A stretch of DNA of 64,000 nucleotides from an uncultured Eggerthella sp. GTDB taxonomy: Bacteria > Actinomycetota > Coriobacteriia > Coriobacteriales > Eggerthellaceae. The notes beneath the pieces were generated by a model that saw only the letters and a list, made by a program, of their open reading frames with translations, did not search any database and was not told where the DNA came from. The stretch is from assembly GCA_900538545.1 (NCBI GenBank), contig UPYK01000006.1:1-64000 (forward strand), read 5' to 3'. This document shows, piece after piece, positions 34,266-42,606 of the stretch. The translations under genes and the position numbers were made by a program. How positions within the stretch are numbered: position 1 is the first letter of the stretch; every line of letters begins with the position of its first letter.

Positions 34266-34879
34266 CGTTCAAGCTCCTTTACCACGGTTTCGTAAGCGCG
34301 ATCGGCACGCACAGTGTATGCGTTGAGCAGGTTGCGCATCTCTTCTTGATACCTGCTCGCACGATCACGATCGGTCATGGAAGCGCAGTTGATCACCACA
34401 TTGAGCGATGCTCCCTGCAATGCCGCCTTAGCGAAGAGCAGGCTGGCACCGGTATCGGAAAGCGCCATGCGCGAGCCTTTTTCCGCGAGCACTTCTGCAA
34501 GCTCGATCACGCGCGCGCAGGTTTGCATGATGGAAAGCGGCACATCACACGCAGCGATGAGCGCCGTTTGCAGTGCCTCTTCTTTTGCGCGTTGTTCCTC
34601 AGGCGTTTCACGCGGCATACCATAGGCCGCCGCAAGTGGAGCGAAGGCATTCGCGTCTTCTTCAACAAGCTCGATCAGATGGTCGATAAGCGCGCTCAGC
34701 TGGTCGCAACAATCCTGAACTTCATCCTGAACAGCGCTGTAGGCAGCCTTGCCCAGCGTAAGGTTGCACACCATAGAAGAGAGTGCTGCTGCAAGCGCGC
34801 CGCAATAGGCGCTCGCTCCCCCACCACCTGGCGTGGGAGCTTTGCTCGCCAGTTCGTCGATAAAAGTACGGTCGATCAT
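34262..34879 (-). CDS. fchA: Methenyltetrahydrofolate cyclohydrolase / cyclodeaminase-type protein (FchA)
   Basis: A 205-residue protein of the formiminotransferase-cyclodeaminase family in its short, single-domain form. The family opening FIDELASKAPTPGGGGASAYCGALAAAL is present, mostly helical, followed by NAFAPLAAAYGMP and QGASLNVVINCASM. In acetogen-type clusters this gene converts methenyl- to formyl-THF. Position between fhs and folD fits that use. ATG 34879 lies 10 bp after the fhs stop. Confidence 0.93.
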   Translation of the reverse strand: MIDRTFIDELASKAPTPGGGGASAYCGALAAALSSMVCNLTLGKAAYSAVQDEVQDCCDQLSALIDHLIELVEEDANAFAPLAAAYGMPRETPEEQRAKEEALQTALIAACDVPLSIMQTCARVIELAEVLAEKGSRMALSDTGASLLFAKAALQGASLNVVINCASMTDRDRASRYQEEMRNLLNAYTVRADRAYETVVKELER

Positions 34880-34889
34880 AGAAGCCGGC

Positions 34890-36557
34890 TTAGAACAGGC
34901 CGCTGATCTTGCCGGTCTCATCCACATCGATACGCAGTGCCGCGGGCTCTTTCGGCAAGCCCGGCATCGTGAGCACATCGCCCGTAAGAGCGACCACGAA
35001 GCCTGCGCCAGCAGAAACCTTCACCTGGCGCACCATGATGCGGAAATCCTTCGGTGCTCCGAGCTTGGCTGGATCATCGGAGAAGCTGTACTGGGTCTTC
35101 GCCATGCAGACTGGATACTCGCCGAAACCGAGGCTTTCGAGCTTAGCGATCTCCTGCGCAGCTGCAGGCGTGAAGTCCACGCCGTCGGCATGATAGACGC
35201 GTTTTGCGATCGCTTCGATCTTTTCAGCCAAACCCAAGCCATCGTCATAAGCAAAGGTGAGCTTGCTCGTTTCATCACACAGGCGCACGACTTCTTCGGC
35301 GAGCTCAAGGCCGCCTTCGCCGCCTTTCGCCCACACCTGAGAAAGCGCCACGTTCACACCAAGCTCCTCGCAGCTTGAACGCACGAGATCGATCTCGGCT
35401 TGCGTGTCGGTCGGGAATTCATTGATGGCTACCACGCACGGGAGGTTATAGACGTTGCGGATGTTATCCACGTGCTGCAACAAGTTCGGCAAGCCAGCCT
35501 TCAAGGCCTCAAGATTCTCTTCGTTCAGATCCGCCTTGGCCACGCCTCCATGATTCTTGAGCGCGCGCACCGTTGCCACCACGACCACCGCATCAGGCTC
35601 AATGCCCGCTAAACGACACTTGATGTCGAGGAACTTCTCTGCACCAAGATCGGCGCCGAAGCCCGCTTCGGTCACGCAATAATCGCCGAGGGCGAGCGCC
35701 ATGCGCGTTGCCATGATGGAATTGCAGCCATGCGCGATGTTCGCGAAGGGACCGCCATGCACGAAGGCAGGCGTGCCTTCGAGGGTTTGTACGAGATTAG
35801 GCTTGAGCGCATCTTTCAGCAGCGCCGCCATAGCGCCTTCTGCGCCGAGATCATGCGCCGTGACCGGTTCATCGTCGTAGGTGTAGGCCACCACGATCTT
35901 GCCCAAACGCTCCTTCAGATCGGTAATGGAAGTTGCAAGACAGAAAATGGCCATGACCTCGGATGCGACCGTGATATCGAAGCCGTCTTCACGCGGCATG
36001 CCCGCCTTCGGGCCGCCAAGGCCGCACACGATGTTGCGCAGCTGGCGATCGTTCATATCCACCACGCGCTTCCACGTGATGCGGCGCACATCGATGCCGA
36101 GTTCGTTGCCTTGCTGAATATGGTTATCGAGCATAGCTGCGAGCAGATTGTTCGCAGCGCCGATAGCGTGAAAATCGCCCGTGAAGTGCAGGTTGATGTC
36201 TTCCATGGGAATGACCTGAGCATATCCGCCACCTGCAGCGCCGCCCTTCACGCCAAAGACGGGCCCGAGCGAGGGCTCGCGCAGCGCGACCACGGTATTC
36301 TTGCCCATCTTGGAAAGCGCATCGGCGAGACCCACCGTTGTGGTGGTCTTACCTTCGCCAGCTGGCGTGGGATTGATCGCCGTGACCAGAATGAGCTTGC
36401 CCGGCTGGTAGTCCTTATCGCGAAGAAGATTGTAGTCAACCTTCGCCTTCGTGCGTCCATAGCACTCGAGGTATTCGCTCGCCACACCCGCTTTCTCTGC
36501 AACAGCGGAAATGTCGAGCGGCTGAGCCGCCTGGGCGATTTCAATATCGGTTAGCAC
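34890..36557 (-). CDS. fhs: Formate-tetrahydrofolate ligase
   Basis: A 555-residue enzyme that makes 10-formyl-THF from formate, THF and ATP. The P-loop is NPTPAGEGKTTTTVGLADAL (about residues 62-81). The substrate region has FGVKGGAAGGGYAQVIPMEDINLHFTGD, and the C-terminus ends with VVALTGDVLTMPGLPKEPAA. GTG 36557 is preceded by GAGGGG. It heads the fhs-fchA-folD set, just downstream of coaX. This set can serve either purine synthesis or reductive one-carbon use; no acetyl-CoA synthase genes are visible here. Confidence 0.97.
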   Translation of the reverse strand: MLTDIEIAQAAQPLDISAVAEKAGVASEYLECYGRTKAKVDYNLLRDKDYQPGKLILVTAINPTPAGEGKTTTTVGLADALSKMGKNTVVALREPSLGPVFGVKGGAAGGGYAQVIPMEDINLHFTGDFHAIGAANNLLAAMLDNHIQQGNELGIDVRRITWKRVVDMNDRQLRNIVCGLGGPKAGMPREDGFDITVASEVMAIFCLATSITDLKERLGKIVVAYTYDDEPVTAHDLGAEGAMAALLKDALKPNLVQTLEGTPAFVHGGPFANIAHGCNSIMATRMALALGDYCVTEAGFGADLGAEKFLDIKCRLAGIEPDAVVVVATVRALKNHGGVAKADLNEENLEALKAGLPNLLQHVDNIRNVYNLPCVVAINEFPTDTQAEIDLVRSSCEELGVNVALSQVWAKGGEGGLELAEEVVRLCDETSKLTFAYDDGLGLAEKIEAIAKRVYHADGVDFTPAAAQEIAKLESLGFGEYPVCMAKTQYSFSDDPAKLGAPKDFRIMVRQVKVSAGAGFVVALTGDVLTMPGLPKEPAALRIDVDETGKISGLF

Positions 36558-36584
36558 GTCGGGTCCCCTCTTTCTCTTTAGGCT

Positions 36585-37370
36585 CTAGCGCTGATTATCG
36601 CACTTTTTCAACTCGTTATAGATCAGGCGAAGCCCCTGTAAGGTTAGCTCCACATCCACTTCGGTGATCGTATGCGAAAGCGGTGCGATACGATGCGCGA
36701 GACCGCCTGTTGCCACCACTTTGGTCTTATAGCCAAGCTCTGCTTGAATGCGCTCGACCAGCCCATCGACACGAGCCGCTTCGCCGCTCACCACGCCGAT
36801 CTGGATGGCCTCGGATGAATCGCGGCCGATCGCCACGCCCGGGTCTTCCAATTCGACCGCACGCAAAAGCGCCGCGCGCGACATGAGCGAGCGCATTGAA
36901 GATTCCACGCCGGGAGCGATAACGCCGCCTACGAACACGCCATCCTTGTCGATGACCTCCATGTTCGTTGCGGTGCCGAAATCAACGACCACGACCGGTG
37001 CGCCGAAGATGGCCTTCGCTGCGACCGCATCAGCCACACGATCGGCGCCAAGTTCGACGAACGAAGTCTTGTCGATGTTCAGCAAGTGAGCGCAACTGCG
37101 CGCCGAAACCACCTGAGGTGCAACCCCGAAGGAGCGTTCGCACGCCTTTTCCCAATTGTGCGTGAGCGCTGGCACCACCGAACAGAGGATGGCGCCCTTG
37201 ATCACGCCAGCATCGATCTCTTCGGCACTGAGCAGCGCGCGAAGCTTGATGCGCAATTCATCGCTCGTATATTCAACGTTAGTGGCAAGGCGCCACATAT
37301 GGATCAAACGATCTTGATCATAGATTCCCAAAACGGTGTGGGTATTGCCGATATCAACCACTAAAAGCAT
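36585..37370 (-). CDS. coaX: Type III pantothenate kinase
   Basis: A 261-residue ASKHA-fold kinase that phosphorylates pantothenate in the first step of CoA synthesis, with no need for feedback control by CoA. Motifs seen: phosphate loop LVVDIGNTHTVLG, GADRVADAVAAK and VVVDFGTATNMEVID, then GGVIAPGVESSMRSL, and VVATGGLAHRI. It is the first gene of a leftward operon followed by fhs after 27 bp. Divergent from the two-component system. Confidence 0.96.
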   Translation of the reverse strand: MLLVVDIGNTHTVLGIYDQDRLIHMWRLATNVEYTSDELRIKLRALLSAEEIDAGVIKGAILCSVVPALTHNWEKACERSFGVAPQVVSARSCAHLLNIDKTSFVELGADRVADAVAAKAIFGAPVVVVDFGTATNMEVIDKDGVFVGGVIAPGVESSMRSLMSRAALLRAVELEDPGVAIGRDSSEAIQIGVVSGEAARVDGLVERIQAELGYKTKVVATGGLAHRIAPLSHTITEVDVELTLQGLRLIYNELKKCDNQR

Positions 37371-37525
37371 CGCGAAGTACCTTCCCAGGCCTACTATTTT
37401 TTAAAAACGCTCGGCGATTATGTACAGTAAATCGTAAAACGAATGCTACCATATTGCATAAGGGGAAATCACTTTATCAGCACGCGCTTGATAAAAGTTT
37501 TAACAGATATTGAGAGGGATTAGCT
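37371..37525. promoter_or_regulatory. Divergent promoter region with inverted repeat
   Basis: The gap between coaX and the response regulator is AT-rich. TTTATCA (37473-37479) and TGATAAA (37489-37495) form a perfect inverted repeat around 9 nt, just upstream of the response regulator. It could be an autoregulatory binding site. GAGAGGG precedes the ATG at 37526. Confidence 0.55.
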
Positions 37526-38215
37526 ATGGATCATACTCCTGCGCGCATTCTTGTCGTTGACGACGAACCATCTATCACCGAATTCGTTAGCTATGCTCTG
37601 CAGAAGGAAAACTACACGGTCGATACTGCTGGCGACGGTGAACAAGCACTCACGCTCATCGAGCAGAAACCCTACGATCTCTATATTCTCGACATCATGC
37701 TTCCGGGCATCGATGGCTATGAACTCTGCCGTCGTATTCGCGCCTCTTATGACACGCCTATCCTGTTCTTGAGCGCGCGCGATGGCGAAGTGAACAAGAT
37801 CATCGGCCTTGAGCTGGGCGCAGACGATTATCTGGCTAAACCTTTCGGCATCCGCGAGCTTATCGCACGCACACGTGCGCTGCTCCGTCGTTCGCAGGCT
37901 ACCAATTCCACCAGCGCTGAGGTCAGCGCAAGCGGCATCGCGCTCGACGACGACGCACACACCGCCACAGGCGAACATGGCCCGATCGATCTTACGCCGC
38001 GCGAGTTCGAGCTCATGAGCTGTCTCATGCACAACGCCGGCAAGGTCGTCTCCCGTGAAGACTTGCTGCGCGAAGCCTGGGGCTGGGAATTCATCACGGA
38101 AACGAAGACGGTCGACACGCACATCAAGCGTCTCCGCGACAAGATCGAAGCTGCTGGCTACAATCCGCAAGTCGTCGAAACCGTACGTAGTTACGGTTAT
38201 CGCTTCAAAAAATAG
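37526..38215 (+). CDS. OmpR/PhoB-type response regulator
   Basis: A 229-residue DNA-binding response regulator. The receiver domain (about residues 1-120) has acidic DDEPS, the phosphoacceptor Asp in YILDIMLPGIDG, and DYLAKPFG with the conserved Lys. The C-terminal winged-helix domain (about 135-229) shows LTPREFELMSCLM, VSREDLLREAWGW, TVDTHIKRLRDKIE and VRSYGYRF. It is followed after 15 bp by its histidine kinase. The signal is not known. Confidence 0.95.
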   Translation: MDHTPARILVVDDEPSITEFVSYALQKENYTVDTAGDGEQALTLIEQKPYDLYILDIMLPGIDGYELCRRIRASYDTPILFLSARDGEVNKIIGLELGADDYLAKPFGIRELIARTRALLRRSQATNSTSAEVSASGIALDDDAHTATGEHGPIDLTPREFELMSCLMHNAGKVVSREDLLREAWGWEFITETKTVDTHIKRLRDKIEAAGYNPQVVETVRSYGYRFKK

Positions 38216-38230
38216 CCTGGCGAAGCTTCG

Positions 38231-39253
38231 ATGAGGCTCGCAACGCACGTCGCATTCACGACGACTCTTCTTTCTGCCCTAAGCTGTTCGATCATCTGCA
38301 TCTGTGGCATTCATTTCTTCCATGCCTCAGAGTGGATCTTACTTCTTATCATACCGGTCAGCTGTATCGCCTTCTTCTTGAGTCTTGCCATCGCCCATTT
38401 CACGAGCAAGCCCTTCCGCGAACTTGCCCAAAGCCTCAAGCGCTATCACGAGGGCGATTACAACATCTCGTTCAAGATCAACCATGGTATCTATGAGAGC
38501 GAAGAGCTTTCGCATGATATCGAGGATCTGATCGACACCGCGGAATCCCACAAGGACGAGATCGCGATATTGCGTCACCGTGAAGGTGAATTCATCTCGG
38601 ACGTGGCTCATGAATTCCGCACGCCCCTAACGGCGATCAGCGGTAATGCTGAGCTCATGATGGATCCCGATATGCCGCTCTCCATGCGCCAGCACTTCTT
38701 GCAGATCACGCTTTCTGAGGCGGAACGCTTGAACAACCTCGTGAACGATCTCATCTCGTTGCGCCATATCCAAGAAGACTCCCCCACCACCATAGAACGT
38801 GTGAACATCCGCCAGATCGCTGAAGAAGTTGGCGAGATCTTGAGCGCGAACTTCCAAAAGAAAGATATCGAGTTCTCCATCGATGGCGAAGCACCCGATA
38901 TCCTCATCGACCCTGCGCGTTTGAAGCAGGCGATCATCAACCTTACCGACAACGCCTGCAAGCACGTGCCCGAAGGAGGCAGCGTGAAGATCATGCTTTC
39001 CGGCGTCGATGATAAATCCATCATCGCCGTGAAGGATAACGGCGTGGGCTTCGGCGACATCAACCCGTCGCTTCTATTCAAGCGCTTCTACCGCACCGAC
39101 TTCTCGCGCTCGCGTGTGAAGGGCGGATCGGGCCTCGGTCTTTCGATCGTGCAAGCCATCGTCGAAGGCAACGATGGTAACATCACCGCGTTCAACGACC
39201 CCGAAGGTGGCGCCGTGTTCCTCATAGCCTTCCCTTCCGTTATCGATCGATAG
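38231..39253 (+). CDS. Sensor histidine kinase
   Basis: A 340-residue membrane kinase. Two transmembrane helices in the first 55 residues enclose almost no external domain, so sensing is probably within the membrane or via a partner. HAMP-like linker FTSKPFRELAQSLKRYHEGDYN precedes the H-box VAHEFRTPLTAISGN. N-box NLTDNACKHVP, G1 DNGVGFG and G2 GGSGLGLSIVQAI follow. A 158-bp foldback repeat begins 18 bp after its stop. Probable target is the preceding regulator. Confidence 0.95.
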   Translation: MRLATHVAFTTTLLSALSCSIICICGIHFFHASEWILLLIIPVSCIAFFLSLAIAHFTSKPFRELAQSLKRYHEGDYNISFKINHGIYESEELSHDIEDLIDTAESHKDEIAILRHREGEFISDVAHEFRTPLTAISGNAELMMDPDMPLSMRQHFLQITLSEAERLNNLVNDLISLRHIQEDSPTTIERVNIRQIAEEVGEILSANFQKKDIEFSIDGEAPDILIDPARLKQAIINLTDNACKHVPEGGSVKIMLSGVDDKSIIAVKDNGVGFGDINPSLLFKRFYRTDFSRSRVKGGSGLGLSIVQAIVEGNDGNITAFNDPEGGAVFLIAFPSVIDR

Positions 39254-39271
39254 AGCGTCCTTCTACCTCAC

Positions 39272-39429
39272 GCAAGCAGCACGCCCAAGGGGCACTTGTA
39301 ATTACCCGCTTTCGCTGTTCGCTTGCCTTTTCAGGCAAGCTCATGCGCTTCGCTCCTTCGGACAACCTATTACAAATTAAGAATGCGGACTCAGAGTAAT
39401 TTAAGTACCCCATGGGCTCAGCTGCTTGC
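39272..39429 (+). repeat. 158-bp foldback repeat, copy 2
   Basis: Same length, orientation and ends as the copy at 14954-15111 (GCAAGCAGC at 39272-39280, GCTGCTTGC at 39421-39429). The inner hairpin is better kept here: CTTGCCT, TTTC, AGGCAAG at about 39325-39342. It lies 18 bp behind the histidine kinase stop. The full gap 39254-39742 has no gene: it holds this repeat, a foldback core, a 29-bp unit and a terminator. Confidence 0.85.
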
Positions 39430-39447
39430 ATGGTCGGAAACATCTAG

Positions 39448-39657
39448 CTCGATCAGCGGAGAGGGTGAGGCAGCGAGGTGACTCTTTGCCGACTAAATTC
39501 GTTATTAATAAAACCCGAGCAAAGCAGCGACGCACGAAAGAACCTGCAAGATGCAGGTTCTTGAGCAGGGAAGCGGGGAACCTCGTGTCTCGCGCTCTCC
39601 ACTGATCGAGTTGATGACGAATGAAAAAGATGACGAACGACCGGGTAGTTTGTCATC
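39448..39657. repeat. Foldback core (inverted orientation) plus 29-bp unit
   Basis: The core (39448-39610) has long inverted ends (CTCGATCAGCGG at the left, CCACTGATCGAG at the right) and the same inner AAGAACCTGCA hairpin as the copy at 29294, but in reverse orientation. One 29-bp unit follows (39629-39657). The left unit expected for a full composite element is missing, so the copy is truncated. Several arm positions differ from the other copies with changes on both sides. Confidence 0.85.
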
Positions 39658-39658
39658 T

Positions 39659-39696
39659 AAAAAAGCCCCGCCCGAACGGATCGGACGAGGCTTTTT
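39659..39696 (-). terminator. Intrinsic terminator of the membrane-protein gene
   Basis: AAAAAAGCC and GGCTTTTT flank a second pair CCG/CGG, giving a stem of about 12 bp with T-runs on both strands (39659-39696). It lies 46 bp past the stop of the leftward gene, followed by the 29-bp unit. Confidence 0.8.
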
Positions 39697-39742
39697 GAGA
39701 TACGAATCGCAGGTAGCCGTGCGTTGCGTTTTAGGTGCGCGG

Positions 39743-40879
39743 CTATTCCCGCTTGATCGTCTCAGTTGCCTCCTGGCCGTTCTTATCGACAGCCACATAA
39801 ACGAAGCCTGGCTTACCCTCAACAGGAAGCTCGTTATACGCGACCATCTCAGCGATCTCTGCAGCAGTTGCGCTCTTCGGCTCAGTAGCCAGCAGGTAGT
39901 CGGTGGAAGCACGGCGAGCCATTGCCTCGCGGAAGTCCTTGGTACCCACGAACACTTCCTGCTTGTAAGGATTGACCTTGAGCTTCTTCGAGCGGTAGAT
40001 GATGTAAGAAAGCGCTGCGATATTAGCGATGAGCGCGATCGAAGCTACCACCGTGTTCACTGCCGGATTGTTCACCGAGTGAACTGCGAAAATCGAATCG
40101 TTTGCGAACATCGGGCAAACCTGGCAGAACATGCACCACATCGAAAGCGTGAATGCGCGGTTCTGGATCCATCCACCTTTGTTCCACCAGAGGCCTGCGA
40201 TGGTAGGCGCAAGCAGAAGTGCGATGCCGCAATACCAAGAGTGAGTCGGCAGGCAGTTGTAGGTGTAGCAGAAGTTCCAGAGGTCATAAGCGATGATGAA
40301 GACCCACGTCATATCGGGCCACAGCATATCCTGGCGCTTCTTTGAAATGTAGATGCCGAACCAGCCGGTCATGCACAGAATGTTCAGCAAACCGGCGCAG
40401 CCATTCAGTACGTTATGGATGCCACCGTTCAGAAGCACGCCCTCATCAGTTACGAAGCTGGAATCCCATGCCACGATCGCGCTCTCGAAATCACTTGCGA
40501 CCGCAATGAGGATATTGATCGCAACGATAACGAACGGGAACGCCTTGAACCAATGTGAGCGGCCGATCTTGCCCCAGCTGTACTTCAGCATCATGAAGCC
40601 GATACAGCCTGCAGTTGCCGCATAGACCTTAGCGTAGTGGAACCAACCACCCATCGTTTGATATGTTGGGTTATTGAGCGCCCACTCAGCCCCCATGGCG
40701 GCTCCGATCTCGACCACCACACAATAGATGGTCATCGCCGCACATACTCCAATGAACATGAAGATGCCGCCTGCCTTGGTGCGTCTCGCGAACTCATTGA
40801 GCAAGATGAGTGCGCCAAGCACCATGAACAAACCGAGCCACTGAAAGCCCGCATTCGCTCCATAGACATCGAATAACAT
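39743..40879 (-). CDS. Polytopic membrane protein of unknown function (possibly DUF5692)
   Basis: A 378-residue integral membrane protein with about nine hydrophobic helices up to residue 300, starting MLFDVYGANAGFQWLGLFMVL, then a soluble C-terminal tail of about 70 residues. Aromatic and Cys-rich segments (LWNFCYTYNCLPTHSWYCG, CMFCQVCPMF) are notable and unusual for a transporter. It resembles DUF5692 as I remember it, not verified. ATG 40879 is preceded by AGGAGGGG. It lies downstream of the CoA-transferase/dehydrogenase cluster on the same strand but with its own upstream gap, and could be a substrate carrier for it. No ligand is assigned. Confidence 0.75.
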   Translation of the reverse strand: MLFDVYGANAGFQWLGLFMVLGALILLNEFARRTKAGGIFMFIGVCAAMTIYCVVVEIGAAMGAEWALNNPTYQTMGGWFHYAKVYAATAGCIGFMMLKYSWGKIGRSHWFKAFPFVIVAINILIAVASDFESAIVAWDSSFVTDEGVLLNGGIHNVLNGCAGLLNILCMTGWFGIYISKKRQDMLWPDMTWVFIIAYDLWNFCYTYNCLPTHSWYCGIALLLAPTIAGLWWNKGGWIQNRAFTLSMWCMFCQVCPMFANDSIFAVHSVNNPAVNTVVASIALIANIAALSYIIYRSKKLKVNPYKQEVFVGTKDFREAMARRASTDYLLATEPKSATAAEIAEMVAYNELPVEGKPGFVYVAVDKNGQEATETIKRE

Positions 40880-41368
40880 TTTCCCCTCCTTCTTTCCTTT
40901 GCCAATCGATATCAAGTATCTGACCAATGCGCTGAATGTCCGCCTTTGGCACAAATCAAAACATTTACCCAGATAGTTGATGGTTTTTCAAGAAAACCCA
41001 TAGCCAGAATATGGCAACGATCGAGGTCAAACAACGAGGTGGACAACACTGCGAAAATGTCGTTACCTTTGTCAGTAACTTGTAACTTCAAATGATGAAA
41101 ATGCTCTTGCATTACGTGGTGGTTTGGAGTAAATAAGCAGGATTTACCCTACATGACATGGGGTTTTGTTGAGTTCTATTCAGACAGAGAAGCGCACGAC
41201 CCGCTAGCACTCTTGCCATTTTTTGCTCAGCCAATCCCGACAGCGACGAATAGGCACACCTCAGTCACCGCAAGAGGATAAATGATGTCCTGCACATATA
41301 AAAGAACGCCGGCATTACGCCGGCGTTCTTCTAGGAAGGAAAGATTTCCCAAAGGTTGGATCGTGGCC
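40880..41368. other. Non-coding gap with candidate operator
   Basis: No convincing gene. Three GTTAC/GTAAC half-sites at 41062-41066, 41075-41079 and 41082-41086 form an imperfect inverted repeat upstream of the membrane-protein gene. The right end of the gap contains the terminator listed separately. The rest is featureless AT-richer sequence. Confidence 0.45.
41302..41331 (-). terminator. Intrinsic terminator of the CaiB/BaiF gene pair
   Basis: AAGAACGCCGGC pairs perfectly with GCCGGCGTTCTT around a 5-nt loop (12 bp stem). On the minus strand it is followed by TTTTATA. It is 37 bp past the stop of the first CoA-transferase gene. Confidence 0.92.
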
Positions 41369-42592
41369 TTATGCAGGCTTAACTGGAGCTCGATCCTCTT
41401 CAGGCTCAATATCGTCACCCAATCGAATGCCGCCCTCTTCCTTAAGGCGTGCGATCGTCGCATCGTCTGCGCCGACCTCTTTCAGGTAGACTTCGGTATC
41501 TGCACCAAGCGGCGAAACCTCAGTGAATTCAGAGATCTCGACCGGAATGGTTGAGATATGGTGAGGCAGACCAGTCTGCAGCACGCGACCAACATTGGGG
41601 AATTCAACCCATGCGAGAGCCTCCGGGTTCTCGCGCGTGATCTGCTCGACCGCTTCAGTCTTGGAGTTGACCTTAGCGATGCAGAAGTCCTTATCCTCGA
41701 GCCAATCGAGCCATTCCTGGGTGGTACGGCCCTTGATGGTCTCTTCGACGATCTCGAATGCCTCAGGAGCTTCCCAACGACGCATCAAACCAGTTGGCTT
41801 GATCTCGGGGTGACCGATCGCATCGCAGAACGGCTCCCAGAACTTAGGCTCAACCATGCCAAGAGCAAGCTTGCCGCCATCCTTGGTCTCATAGACGTTG
41901 TAAGCGGTTGACGGATACTCGAGGTCGTCACGCTTGCATTCGCCATCGTTGAAGCACCAGCGGCTGTCGAGCAGCGAGTTCCACCAAACGAAGCAATCGA
42001 ACATCGAGATGTCGATGTAAGCGCCTTCGCCCGTAACAGTGCGCGCATAGAGCGCAGCGAGCAGCGCCTGGCCAGCAACCATGCCTGAAGACAGGTCGCA
42101 AAGATGCAGCGGCGAAGTAGAACCATGGTTGACAGACAGATAGCCACTTGTCGCCTGCATGTTCAGGTCGTGCTGAGCCTTCTTCGAACGAGGATCGTTA
42201 GCACCATAGCCCGAGATCGAGCAGTAGATGATGCCCGGGTTGAGCTTCTTGATTGATTCGTAGTCGATGCCGAGTTTAGCGGTAACACCAGGACGGAAGC
42301 TTTCGACGATGATGTCTGCTTCCTGTGCCATCTTCAAGAACCAGTCAACAACTTCTTCGTTCTTCAGGTTCAAAGAAACGGACTTCTTGTTGCGGCCGAG
42401 CGCGGTGATGTAGTAAGAGATTCCGCCGCCCTTGGTGGGATAGTCGTGACGCATGAAGTCGCCCAGGCCCGTGTCTTCGACCTTGATGACCGTTGCGCCG
42501 AGGTCTGCGAGGACCTGCGTTGCATAGCCACCAGGAAGGTAACGAGAGAAGTCGAGAACGGTAATATCAGAAAATGGAGTATTCTTTGCCAT
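41369..42592 (-). CDS. CaiB/BaiF-type (class III) CoA-transferase
   Basis: A 407-residue class III CoA-transferase that moves CoA between acids via a mixed anhydride on an Asp. The opening DITVLDFSRYLPGGYATQVLADLGATVIKVE is the family CoA-binding start. NLNMQATSGYLSVNHGS and LHLCDLSSGMVAGQALLAAL contain the candidate catalytic Asp (about residue 160-170). The C-terminus is a helical lid ending at RLKEEGGIRL. It lies 14 bp downstream of a second CaiB/BaiF gene, so the two may form a hetero-oligomer like BbsEF or may be parallel enzymes. Substrate acid unknown. Confidence 0.9.
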   Translation of the reverse strand: MAKNTPFSDITVLDFSRYLPGGYATQVLADLGATVIKVEDTGLGDFMRHDYPTKGGGISYYITALGRNKKSVSLNLKNEEVVDWFLKMAQEADIIVESFRPGVTAKLGIDYESIKKLNPGIIYCSISGYGANDPRSKKAQHDLNMQATSGYLSVNHGSTSPLHLCDLSSGMVAGQALLAALYARTVTGEGAYIDISMFDCFVWWNSLLDSRWCFNDGECKRDDLEYPSTAYNVYETKDGGKLALGMVEPKFWEPFCDAIGHPEIKPTGLMRRWEAPEAFEIVEETIKGRTTQEWLDWLEDKDFCIAKVNSKTEAVEQITRENPEALAWVEFPNVGRVLQTGLPHHISTIPVEISEFTEVSPLGADTEVYLKEVGADDATIARLKEEGGIRLGDDIEPEEDRAPVKPA

Positions 42593-42606
42593 TAGTTAAA
42601 CCACCT

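Noticed and set aside
39551..40345. Open frame starting in the foldback core and crossing the terminator
   Set aside because: It begins in repeat DNA, passes through an intrinsic terminator and is antisense to the membrane-protein gene.
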